NCBI GenBank assembly: GCA_028289725.1
Contig: JANQOH010000120.1
Coordinates: 1-14,314, forward strand
From: Alphaproteobacteria bacterium
GTDB taxonomy: Bacteria > Pseudomonadota > Alphaproteobacteria > UBA7887
Length of the DNA: 14,314 nt
Direction: 5' to 3'
Shown here one piece after another: positions 1 to 7,116 of the stretch (position 1 is the first letter of the stretch; each line of letters opens with the position of its first letter). A program made the position numbers and the translations under genes. The notes under the pieces are model-generated. The model did no database searches and was not told the origin of the DNA. It worked only from the letters and a program-made list of their open reading frames with translations.

Positions 1-2
1 GC

Positions 3-476
3 GGCACCACATCGGCGGCGGCAGTCGCTGCTGGCCTAGATTGGTTGGCTGAGGCGGACGCCACCCTGATCAATCTGAGCTTGGGACTGCGCGCCGACCG
101 TGAGGCGCTGCGCCTTGCGAGCGCGGCTGCGCAAGATGCCGGGTGCGTTTTGCTCGGCGCGTCGCCCGCGCGCGGCGATCCGGTTTACCCGTCGGCCTAT
201 CCCGGCGTGCTGCGCATAACCGGCGATGCCCGATGCGCGTCGGACGAGGTTTCGCTTCTTAGCAGCGCGCAAGCCGATTTCGGCGCCTGTGTCCGCGGCG
301 AAAATGATGGCGGGCCGCCAATCGTTGGCGCGTCGGCGGCCGTCGCCCATGCCAGCGGTCTGCTCGCCGCCCACTTTTCGGCGACGGGCGAACGCGGGAC
401 GGACGCGGCGCGGCGCTATTTCGAGCAAACCGCCCGCTACCACGGCCCGGAACGCAAGACCGCCGCCGATGCCTGA
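3..476 (+). CDS. qhpE: Subtilisin-like serine protease, QhpE-like (C-terminal part, 5' end outside window)
   Basis: The reading frame is open from the window edge to TGA at 474-476, giving about 157 C-terminal residues. A TTG at 45 lies inside the conserved region and is unlikely to be the start. The sequence looks like the second half of an S8 (subtilase) domain: an INLSLG strand after a DWLAEAD segment, then LLGASPARG where subtilases place the oxyanion Asn (here a Ser), then YPGVLRITGDARC, and finally GASAAVAHASG with the nucleophile Ser encoded at 333-335. The catalytic Asp and His would lie upstream and are not visible. The compact form and the ASPARG / YPGV / TGDARC features match my memory of QhpE, the protease that removes the leader of the quinohemoprotein amine dehydrogenase gamma subunit. 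The subtilase fold is solid; the QhpE assignment is a family-level inference that finding qhpADCB genes upstream would settle. The stop overlaps the next gene's ATG, so the two are probably co-translated. Confidence 0.6.
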   Translation, partial: GTTSAAAVAAGLDWLAEADATLINLSLGLRADREALRLASAAAQDAGCVLLGASPARGDPVYPSAYPGVLRITGDARCASDEVSLLSSAQADFGACVRGENDGGPPIVGASAAVAHASGLLAAHFSATGERGTDAARRYFEQTARYHGPERKTAADA

Positions 477-2730
477 GCGGATCGACCGCGTGACACGTTG
501 GTGGTGGCTCACTGCGCCGCTTCTCGCTGCAATCCTGTTCTTTGTTGGTGGACTCGCCGCTCAGGGCGCGGTCGTGCTCGTGATCGTGGCGTCGGCCGCC
601 GCGACTATGACTCCGCAATACCGAACGACACTCACGCGCTTGTCCGCCACACTTGCGGTTGCGGCGGTCCTCGATCTCGCCTTGCTTCTTGTTTTCGATC
701 GGTTCGAATTCAGTTATGTCTGGCGGTCGAGCCACGCGGCGCTGCCCTGGTTTTATAAGCTTGCTAACGTTTGGGGCGGCGATGAGGGCACCTTACTCCT
801 GCTCACCGCGCTGGCGTCGGTCGCCGCGGTGCGGCTGGTACGCTATGAGGGCTGGGCCGGGACCGGTGCGCTTGGTTTGGTCGCGGCCTTGGCCATCGGT
901 GCGGCGATCTGGACGCCATTTTCCAGTCTGCCGCCGGATATAGCCGGCGACGCCGCCGCCCAGGGGCAAGGCATGAACGCCCATTTGGTGAAGGTCTGGA
1001 TGCTGCTGCATCCGCCTTTCGTGTTTCTTGCTTTCACATTCTTCCTAGCGCCATACGGTGCGGCACTGCAGGCTCTGGCGACCGGCGCCGGCGATTGGCC
1101 GGTGATCGCGGCGCGCTGGGTGCGCTTTGGCTGGCTGACGCTGACCGCCGGTCTCATCACCGGCATGTGGTGGGCATACGAGGACTTCACCTTCGGTCAG
1201 TTCTGGCATTGGGACCCGGTGCAAACCAGCGTGTTCATGGTGTGGGCGTTTGCGTCTGCACATTTGCATACTTTGCGCCGCTACCGGGACGACGGCGCCT
1301 ACGGCCGTCTGCACCCGCTGCTCGGACTTGCGACCGGCGTCGCCGCACTGGCCTCGCTGGTGATCACGCGGCACCCGGCGCTGGCTTCGTCGCACCGCTA
1401 TGTCGGTGAAACCAGTTTTCCCTGGTTGCTTGTCCTCGCGCTCGCCCTGACCGTGCTCGCTTTGGGCGCATTGTTTTGGTCCGCGCGACGTACGCTCTTG
1501 CCGGCGCGCCGGACGGAACCGACGCTGCTCATTCTGGTCGCAACCGTGACGCTGATCGGCTGCGGCGCGGTCGCCGCCGGTGTGCTGGCCGAAGCGTACA
1601 TTGCCGCATTCCTCGACGTGCCGAAGCCGGAAAAGTTCAAACCGTTTTTCGAATTCCTCGCGCGCTGGTCGTCTTCGGCCGAGGCGGAACAGCTCCGTCT
1701 ACAATTCGAGCGGTGGGAGGTGGACCGCTACCGCGCCAATGCCTTGCTCGCGCCGATCGGCATCGCGATCGGGCTCGCGGGGGGACATAATTTTCTGCCT
1801 CTGCGACGCCGTTGGCTGCGTTGGGCCATCACGATCGGGGTCGCGATGGCGGCGCTCGTGGCCGCGATCTTTTGGCAGCCGATGGCGGCGCATTTCACCG
1901 GTCGCGGCATGACGTCCGCCAACACCACGGCGATTTTTCCATGGCTCGACGCACTTGCCGTGTCGATGGCCTATCTCGGCCTTGCCGCGCTCGCCTGGGG
2001 GCTCCACGCACTGATACGCCATGGCAAGCACCGCGCCGTTGGCCGCTATTACGTGCCGGTCGGCGCGATCCACTTCGGCGTCGTCGTCGCGTTGCTCGCG
2101 GCAACGGTGGCGTCCGTCTTCGACCTGCACAATTGGCGCAATCTCAGCTATCCCGTCGACTTCGAAAAACCCGTGAAGTTTCCCTGGGGCTATGAGGTGA
2201 CGGTGGCGGTCGACCGCGAGGCGTTCGTCAGCGACGGCTTGCGCACCGAAGTCGGCGCGCCTGGTTTCCACGCTGTGGCGGAAGCCCGCTGGTCTCTGGT
2301 GCGCGACGGCATCGCGGTTCAGGAGGAACAGGGCGAAGCGGTCTACCGCGACCAACGCGCGCAGTCCTACGGCGGTTTGGGGCCGGTGCGTTTGATGTGC
2401 GAGATCATGGACTATCGCTACGCCCGGACGGTGAGCGGCGCGACGCAGTTGATCGATCCGTTCATTCACCGGGGCCTCTGGCGCGACGTCCAGATATGGC
2501 TGCCGGCGCTCGAATATCGCGTCGAAGGCGAAGGGGACCTGGCGGAGTTACGCGCGCCGACCACGGTGCCGGTCGTGCTGAAAATCTATCCAATGATGAC
2601 CTGGATGTGGCTCGGCCTGGCGGTGGCGTTTATCGGCGCGGCCGTCGCGATGTGGTTCGAGGTGCGGCGCGCCGGAAGATCGCGACGAGTTCGACGGACG
2701 CCGACCACAGAAACTGGTCGATCGGGGTGA
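469..2730 (+). CDS. CcmF/NrfE-like cytochrome c haem lyase membrane protein
   Basis: A multi-spanning membrane protein of 753 aa, counted from the ATG that overlaps the preceding stop (ATGCCTGA). The frame is open further upstream to 226, but that part only shadows the protease gene. Family marks in order: a VWGGDEG motif at about 101-107 (WGxxEG in CcmF), the HPP periplasmic His at 181-183, the WWD haem-handling segment FGQFWHWDPVQ at about 242-252, a second periplasmic His in SSHRYVG (309), a late membrane His (about 535), a soluble periplasmic domain near 551-720, and a last helix followed by a basic tail. CcmF and NrfE attach haem to CXXCH apocytochromes from the periplasmic side of the inner membrane. 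Here the WWD motif ends in VQ instead of the usual VE and lacks the leading WG, so this is a divergent branch. The neighbouring protease suggests a dedicated role in maturing a particular c-type protein, which is inference. The 3' end overlaps the convergent methyltransferase gene. Confidence 0.85.
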   Translation: MPERIDRVTRWWWLTAPLLAAILFFVGGLAAQGAVVLVIVASAAATMTPQYRTTLTRLSATLAVAAVLDLALLLVFDRFEFSYVWRSSHAALPWFYKLANVWGGDEGTLLLLTALASVAAVRLVRYEGWAGTGALGLVAALAIGAAIWTPFSSLPPDIAGDAAAQGQGMNAHLVKVWMLLHPPFVFLAFTFFLAPYGAALQALATGAGDWPVIAARWVRFGWLTLTAGLITGMWWAYEDFTFGQFWHWDPVQTSVFMVWAFASAHLHTLRRYRDDGAYGRLHPLLGLATGVAALASLVITRHPALASSHRYVGETSFPWLLVLALALTVLALGALFWSARRTLLPARRTEPTLLILVATVTLIGCGAVAAGVLAEAYIAAFLDVPKPEKFKPFFEFLARWSSSAEAEQLRLQFERWEVDRYRANALLAPIGIAIGLAGGHNFLPLRRRWLRWAITIGVAMAALVAAIFWQPMAAHFTGRGMTSANTTAIFPWLDALAVSMAYLGLAALAWGLHALIRHGKHRAVGRYYVPVGAIHFGVVVALLAATVASVFDLHNWRNLSYPVDFEKPVKFPWGYEVTVAVDREAFVSDGLRTEVGAPGFHAVAEARWSLVRDGIAVQEEQGEAVYRDQRAQSYGGLGPVRLMCEIMDYRYARTVSGATQLIDPFIHRGLWRDVQIWLPALEYRVEGEGDLAELRAPTTVPVVLKIYPMMTWMWLGLAVAFIGAAVAMWFEVRRAGRSRRVRRTPTTETGRSG

Positions 2731-3976
2731 CGGTTTCGAGATCGTAGCCGCCATCGACCAGAATCCGCGCGTCGCGCGCGAAGGTCGCGGGCTCGCACGA
2801 AACGGCGATCACCAACGGCACGTCGCTCGCCGCCAAGCGCTCGGCCTGCGCGCGGGCGCCAGCGCGCGGCGGATCGAAAACAACTGTATCGTAGGCCTTG
2901 AGTTCCGACGGTTCGAGCGGGCGCGCAAACAAATCGCGGCGTTCGCCGGTTACCTGGGACAATTCCGCGCGATGTGCGGCGGCGGTCAACGCATCGATCA
3001 TGTCCTGATCGGCGTCCACAGCGTGAACGCGCGCATGCTCTGCGAGCGGAAAACTCAAACTGCCGCAGCCGGAAAATAAATCAGCGGCACTTTGCATGCT
3101 ATCGAATGCACTCTGCATTGCATCGATGATCGCAGTCTCGCCTTGCTTGCTGGCTTGCAAAAATGCGCCGGGCGGTGGCGCAACATCAATGGTGCCGAAG
3201 CGCACCAATGCGGTACGGCGCCAAGCGATCGGCTCAAGCTCTTGGTTAAAGCGCCAGCTCAGCCGTGCGAAATCCTGTGCTTCGGCAAACGCCGCAAGCG
3301 CCTGCCGTTCGCCGAGCGTTGGACCGCGGTTCACGTCGAGCAACACATCGATGCCGGTTTCGGTTTGCAACGCTTGGATGGTGAAAGCGCCATCGCCTTC
3401 AACAAGCTCTGGCAGCGCGCGACGCAAATCCCCGATCAGGTTCACCAAGCCGGGCGCAAGCACGTCACATGTTTGAACATCGATGGGTTCGTGGCTGCGG
3501 CGGCGGTGGAAGCCGATCACCGCGCGCCCGCGCCGTACATTCGCGGTCATGGTGACCCGGCGGCGGCTGCCTGTTCCGATCGCAACGACGTCCGCCACAG
3601 GTGACGTGTCGAAACCCCGGTGCCGGAGCGCCGCAACGACTTTCGCCCGTTTCCACGCGCGATAAGCACCGGGCGCCATGTGTTGAAGCACGCAGCCGCC
3701 GCACGTACCGAAATGGGGGCAGGGTGGATCGACGCGCTCGGAAGACGTGTGCTCAAGCGATTCTAAATCGGCCCGCCATCCGTCTCCAATCGCTTGCCGC
3801 AAACGTGCGCGAATTTGCTCACCGGGCAAAACGCCCGAAACATATACCGGTGCGCCTTGGTGCATGGCGACGCCGTCGCCTTGCGCGCCCAGCCGTTCGA
3901 TGAAAAGCGTGAGAGGCTCCGCCGGCGCTTTGGCGCGCGGGCGCGATCGGGTTGTACGTTTTGCTCGTTTTCGCAT
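2630..3976 (-). CDS. Class I SAM-dependent RNA 5-methyluridine methyltransferase (RlmD/TrmA family)
   Basis: A 448-aa protein read from ATG (complement of 3974-3976). A basic N-terminal tail of about 20 residues is followed by a TRAM-type RNA-binding domain (about 21-80). Iron-sulfur ligands CPHFGTCGGC give Cys86, Cys92 and Cys95, with Cys170 as the likely fourth; E. coli RlmD has the same CX5CX2C...C pattern. The Rossmann methyltransferase domain shows GAFLQ (270-274), SAM motif DLFSGCG (299-305), FDPPRAG (367-373) and the nucleophile Cys394 in AVSCEPATFARD, with Glu429 near the end. The family methylates C5 of uridine in 23S rRNA or tRNA with SAM as donor; which RNA is modified cannot be told from sequence, so no symbol is given. 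A 7-residue tandem duplication (IDAMQSA-FDSMQSA) precedes the SAM motif. The C-terminus overlaps the convergent CcmF-like gene, and the start is 41 bp from a divergent SAM hydrolase. Confidence 0.93.
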   Translation of the reverse strand: MRKRAKRTTRSRPRAKAPAEPLTLFIERLGAQGDGVAMHQGAPVYVSGVLPGEQIRARLRQAIGDGWRADLESLEHTSSERVDPPCPHFGTCGGCVLQHMAPGAYRAWKRAKVVAALRHRGFDTSPVADVVAIGTGSRRRVTMTANVRRGRAVIGFHRRRSHEPIDVQTCDVLAPGLVNLIGDLRRALPELVEGDGAFTIQALQTETGIDVLLDVNRGPTLGERQALAAFAEAQDFARLSWRFNQELEPIAWRRTALVRFGTIDVAPPPGAFLQASKQGETAIIDAMQSAFDSMQSAADLFSGCGSLSFPLAEHARVHAVDADQDMIDALTAAAHRAELSQVTGERRDLFARPLEPSELKAYDTVVFDPPRAGARAQAERLAASDVPLVIAVSCEPATFARDARILVDGGYDLETVTPIDQFLWSASVELVAIFRRAAPRTTSRRPRR

Positions 3977-4017
3977 AGAAGACTGAAAGTTCTTTCGCGC
4001 GCGCGTATGGTGACGAC

Positions 4018-4755
4018 ATGATTGTGCTGTGCACAGACTTTGGCGGCAATGGCCCGTATGTCGGCCAAATCAAAACGGTCCTCGCCGAAGGGGCACCGTC
4101 GGTCCCTGTGGTCGATCTCATGCACGACTTGCCGGTGTTCGAACAAAAGGCCGCGGCTTATCTTTTGGCGGCGCTTGTCGAGGAGATGCCGGACGGCGCG
4201 GTCGTGCTCGGCGTCGTTGATCCCGGCGTCGGGCGAACCGACCGGCGTCCCATCGTCATGCGTGCCGCCGGCCGTTGGTATGTTGGCCCGGACAATGGTT
4301 TGTTCGCGGTTATCGCCAAACATGCCGGCGCGTCGGAGTGGTGGGAAATCACCTGGCGTCCGGAAGCGATGTCCAACACCTTTCATGGCCGCGATCTGTT
4401 TGCGCCCGTGGCGGCCATGTTGGCGCGTGGCGAACCAGTGCCGGGCGAACCATTCGATGCGGATGATGCGGTTGGCATGCGGTGGCCCGACGACTTCGGT
4501 GAAGTGATCTACATCGACCATTATGGCAATGCCATGACCGGCATACGCGCATCCACATTGCCATCAGACGCGACGCTGGAAGTCCGCGATATCAGCATTC
4601 GCCAGGCGCGCACCTTTTCGGACGTCGGTGTCGGCGAAGCGATCTGGTACGAGAATTCCAGCGGTTTGGTCGAGATCGCGATGAACAAGGAAGACGCCGC
4701 CAACCAAATGGGCCTGCGCATCGGAACGCATGTCTTGGCGGTGGCGCTGGCCTAG
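4018..4755 (+). CDS. S-adenosylmethionine hydrolase / SAM hydroxide adenosyltransferase (DUF62)
   Basis: A 245-aa cytosolic protein of normal length for the SAM_adeno_trans (DUF62, COG1912) family, whose characterised members use water or hydroxide to split SAM into adenosine and L-methionine; chlorinases and fluorinases are relatives. Visible motifs: TDFG at 6-9, VVDPGVG at 66-72, GPDNG at 90-94, TFHGRD at 121-126 and DHYGN at 167-171, covering the family's adenosyl-binding and catalytic positions (the Asp68/His123 type residues are kept). There is no sign of a halogenase-specific insertion. ATG 4018 is chosen because the protein starts directly with the first beta-strand. A four-codon ORF beginning at ATG 4007 ends in a TGA overlapping this ATG, perhaps by chance. 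The divergent neighbour is a SAM-using methyltransferase, a suggestive but unproven link to SAM balance. Confidence 0.9.
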   Translation: MIVLCTDFGGNGPYVGQIKTVLAEGAPSVPVVDLMHDLPVFEQKAAAYLLAALVEEMPDGAVVLGVVDPGVGRTDRRPIVMRAAGRWYVGPDNGLFAVIAKHAGASEWWEITWRPEAMSNTFHGRDLFAPVAAMLARGEPVPGEPFDADDAVGMRWPDDFGEVIYIDHYGNAMTGIRASTLPSDATLEVRDISIRQARTFSDVGVGEAIWYENSSGLVEIAMNKEDAANQMGLRIGTHVLAVALA

Positions 4756-4879
4756 TCACGACCGCTCAAGAGCCAGCACGTAATTGTGATGGCTGCTACA
4801 CAAACAATCTTGTGATTCCGGTCACCGACGCGCGCCGCGAAATCGGCGAGATTACCCGTGCCTTGCATTTCCTAACTTG

Positions 4880-4938
4880 GCGACCCGGTGTGGGCCCAGA
4901 GCCCAGATAAGACCTTCCTCCCACACCACCTAAGTCGC
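4880..4938 (+). ncRNA. Extended stem-loop upstream of terminator (putative structured RNA)
   Basis: GGTGTGGG (4887-4894) pairs perfectly with CCCACACC (4920-4927) around a 25-nt loop. The stem is continued below an internal loop by GCGAC (4880-4884) and GTCGC (4934-4938). The intrinsic terminator begins only six bases later, an arrangement typical of small RNAs and of attenuator leaders. I do not recognise an SRP RNA, 6S RNA or known riboswitch core. Confidence 0.3.
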
Positions 4939-4943
4939 ATTCA

Positions 4944-4983
4944 GGCGCCGGCCGGGATTGCCCTCCCGCCGGCGCCATTTTTT
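4944..4983 (+). terminator. Rho-independent terminator
   Basis: GGCGCCGGC (4944-4952) pairs perfectly with GCCGGCGCC (4968-4976). GGG/CCC can extend the stem inward past a single bulged C. The stem is followed by ATTTTTT (4977-4983). It ends transcription on the plus strand, either from the SAM hydrolase gene or from a transcript starting inside this gap, before the acyl-CoA synthetase operon. Confidence 0.8.
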
Positions 4984-4984
4984 C

Positions 4985-5030
4985 GCCCCGGACCGCCAAA
5001 TTGGCCGATTTGGTAGCGGAATCCCGGGGC
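4985..5030 (+). repeat. Nested inverted repeat directly after the terminator
   Basis: An outer stem GCCCCGG (4985-4991) / CCGGGGC (5024-5030) encloses a second hairpin CCAAAT (4996-5001) / ATTTGG (5008-5013). It starts two bases after the terminator T run and ends just before the 5' part of the next gene, so in a read-through transcript it would lie in the leader of that message. Function unknown. Confidence 0.45.
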
Positions 5031-5145
5031 TTGTTTCCCATGGCTATTCATGAATAATCCCCCCCTTCGTCGCGTCCGCAGGGCGGGGCGGGTGAGGGAG
5101 GCAAACAAATCCGAACTGCCGGCAAGGCAGGCGGGTCTGGATCAG

Positions 5146-7113
5146 ATGATGGATCGATCGGCCACGGCAAGCGACGGCGCGCTCGATACGCTACCAAAAC
5201 GATTGCGCGAACAGGCACGGACCCGCGGCGACGGGGTGTTCCTGCGTGAGAAGGACCTTGGAATCTGGCAGCCCTTTACTTGGGCTCAGGCTGAGAAGGA
5301 AGCACGTACGCTCGCGCTGGGCCTGGCGGCGCATGGATTTCAACGCGGCGACAAGGTCGCGATCATCGGTGACAATCGGCCGCACCTTTACTTCGGCGTT
5401 GGCGCCGTCCAAGCGCTCGGCGGCGTGCCCGTGCCGATGTACCAGGATTCGATCGCGGACGAGATGCAATACATCCTCGACCATGCCGAGGTGCGCTTCG
5501 CGATCGTCGAGGATCAGGAACAGGTCGACAAGATCCTGCAAATCCGTGAGCAGCTGCCGCAAATTGAGATGATCATTTACCACGATCCGCGCGGCATGCG
5601 GCATTACCGCGAACCGGGTCTTGAGTGGTACGAGGACGTTCAAACGCGGGGCGAACGCTTCGAGGCCGACAATCCCGATTACTACACCGATGAGATCGCC
5701 AAAGGGCAGGGCGCGGACCTTGCGATCATGCTCTACACCTCGGGCACCACGGGCAAGCCCAAGGGCGTGATGCTGAGTTACGACAATCTCATCCGCACCT
5801 CGCTCAACGGCATGGCCCATGACCGTCTCACCGACCGCGAGGAAGTGCTCGCGTACCTGCCGATGGCCTGGGTCGGCGATCATCTGTTTTCTTATGCGCA
5901 GGCCATGTGCGCGGGCTTCACCGTGAACTGTCCGGAAAGCGGCGCCACGGTGCTCGCCGATCTGCGCGAGATCGGCCCGACATATTTCTTCGCGCCGCCG
6001 CGTATCTGGGAGAACATCCTGACCAGCGTGATGGTGCGGATCGAGGATGCGGCGAAGATCAAGCAGCGCCTGTTCCATTACTTCATGAAGGTGGCGGAAC
6101 GCGTCGGCGTGCGTTTGTTGGATGGCGAGCCCGTGTCGTTTAGTGACCGCATGCTCTATCGGCTTGGCGAGATTTTCGTCTACGGCCCGCTCAAGGACAA
6201 TTTGGGGTTCTCGCGCATTCGCGTCGCCTACACGGCCGGCGAGGCGATCGGGCCCGAGATTTTTTCATTCTACCGGGCACTCGGCGTCAACATTAAGCAG
6301 ATCTACGGCATGACCGAGGCGACCGCGCTGGTCTGCGGTCAGTCCGACGGGCAGGTCGACGCCGAGTCGGTTGGCGTGCCGATGCCCGAAGTCGAGGTTC
6401 GGATCGGCGACAGCGGCGAAGTGCAGTTTCGCGGCCCCGGCACTTTCATGGGCTATTTCAAGAACCCGGAAGCAACAGCCGAAACAAAATCGAACGATGG
6501 TTGGATTTCGTCGGGCGATGCTGGCTATTTCGACGAAGGCGGTCAGCTGCGCATCATCGACCGCGCGAAAGATGTCGGCAAATTGAACGACGGCACCATG
6601 TTCGCGCCGAAATATATCGAGAACAAACTCAAGTTCAGCCCATTCGTTCTCGAAGCCGTGGCGCACGGCGATGGCCGCGATCATGTCAGCGTCTTCATCA
6701 ATATTGATCTCGACGCGGTGGGCAATTGGGCGGAGAAACGCGGTCTGGCCTACACCAGCTACACCGATCTTGCCGCGCGCCCGGAAGTTTACGACCTGAT
6801 CGGCGGCGAAATCGAACAGGTGAATGCGGCGATGGCGGGCGACCCGAAAATGGCTGGGGCGCAGGTTCGGCGCTTCCTGATTTTGCACAAAGAACTCGAC
6901 CCCGATGACAACGAACTGACGCGGACGCGCAAAGTCCGCCGGCGGTTTGTTGCAGACAAGTACAAGGAACTGATCGACGCGCTGTATGACGGATCGTCGG
7001 AAGTGAAAATCGAGGCCAAGGTGACGTTCGAAGACGGCCGTGAAGGCACCATCAAGGCGACGCTGGCGATCCGGGATCTCGAACCGGTCGCGGCGTTGGC
7101 AAAAGCGAGCTGA
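5146..7113 (+). CDS. Long-chain-type acyl-CoA synthetase (AMP-forming, AMP-binding family)
   Basis: A 655-aa ANL-superfamily enzyme from ATG 5146. It activates a carboxylic acid with ATP to an acyl-adenylate and transfers it to CoA. Motifs: the P-loop TSGTTGKPKG at about 198-207, the adenylate motif YGMTEAT at 387-393, SSGDAGYF with the ATP-ribose Asp near 458, the hinge DRAKD near 472, and a C-terminal LTRTRKVRRRF segment with the probable catalytic Lys near 596. Length and the C-terminal form fit the COG1022/FadD15-like group better than short acyl or phenylacetate ligases. An upstream in-frame ATG at 5050 would add 32 Arg-rich residues with no family likeness and no good ribosome site, so I prefer 5146 (or the adjacent ATG 5149). 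It ends three bases before the livG-type start, so it belongs to the transporter operon, which suggests it acts on the imported substrate. Substrate not predictable here. Confidence 0.9.
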   Translation: MMDRSATASDGALDTLPKRLREQARTRGDGVFLREKDLGIWQPFTWAQAEKEARTLALGLAAHGFQRGDKVAIIGDNRPHLYFGVGAVQALGGVPVPMYQDSIADEMQYILDHAEVRFAIVEDQEQVDKILQIREQLPQIEMIIYHDPRGMRHYREPGLEWYEDVQTRGERFEADNPDYYTDEIAKGQGADLAIMLYTSGTTGKPKGVMLSYDNLIRTSLNGMAHDRLTDREEVLAYLPMAWVGDHLFSYAQAMCAGFTVNCPESGATVLADLREIGPTYFFAPPRIWENILTSVMVRIEDAAKIKQRLFHYFMKVAERVGVRLLDGEPVSFSDRMLYRLGEIFVYGPLKDNLGFSRIRVAYTAGEAIGPEIFSFYRALGVNIKQIYGMTEATALVCGQSDGQVDAESVGVPMPEVEVRIGDSGEVQFRGPGTFMGYFKNPEATAETKSNDGWISSGDAGYFDEGGQLRIIDRAKDVGKLNDGTMFAPKYIENKLKFSPFVLEAVAHGDGRDHVSVFINIDLDAVGNWAEKRGLAYTSYTDLAARPEVYDLIGGEIEQVNAAMAGDPKMAGAQVRRFLILHKELDPDDNELTRTRKVRRRFVADKYKELIDALYDGSSEVKIEAKVTFEDGREGTIKATLAIRDLEPVAALAKAS

Positions 7114-7116
7114 CCC

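Larger units (their letters stand above)
4756..5049 (+). other. Gene-free stretch with a run of stem-loops (leader or small-RNA candidate)
   Basis: I find no supported ORF in this interval. It contains, in order: a hairpin at 4771-4794 (AGCCA/TGGCT and CAC/GTG around GTAATT, without a T tract); a small CACAA/TTGTG hairpin at 4799-4814; a long stem-loop at 4880-4938; an intrinsic terminator at 4944-4983; and a further nested stem at 4985-5030. Such a density of perfect stems would suit a 5' leader with an attenuator for the acyl-CoA synthetase operon, or an independent small RNA. It could also be only the termination region of the SAM hydrolase gene, although the terminator lies about 190 bp past that stop. 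I see no convincing promoter and recognise no riboswitch class. Confidence 0.4.

Noticed and set aside
226..468. Upstream extension of the CcmF-like frame to 226
   Set aside because: It would overlap 250 bp of the protease gene including its catalytic Ser codon and reads as Arg/Pro-rich shadow; ATG 469 gives the normal membrane start.
1699..2469. 256-codon minus-strand ORF opposite the CcmF-like gene
   Set aside because: His/Arg-rich shadow translation without any domain; the plus-strand gene has conserved CcmF motifs throughout.
4756..5049. tRNA, 6S RNA, SRP RNA or SAM riboswitch in the structured gap
   Set aside because: No T-loop or anticodon arm and no conserved core of these RNAs could be recognised by eye; the stems alone are not diagnostic.
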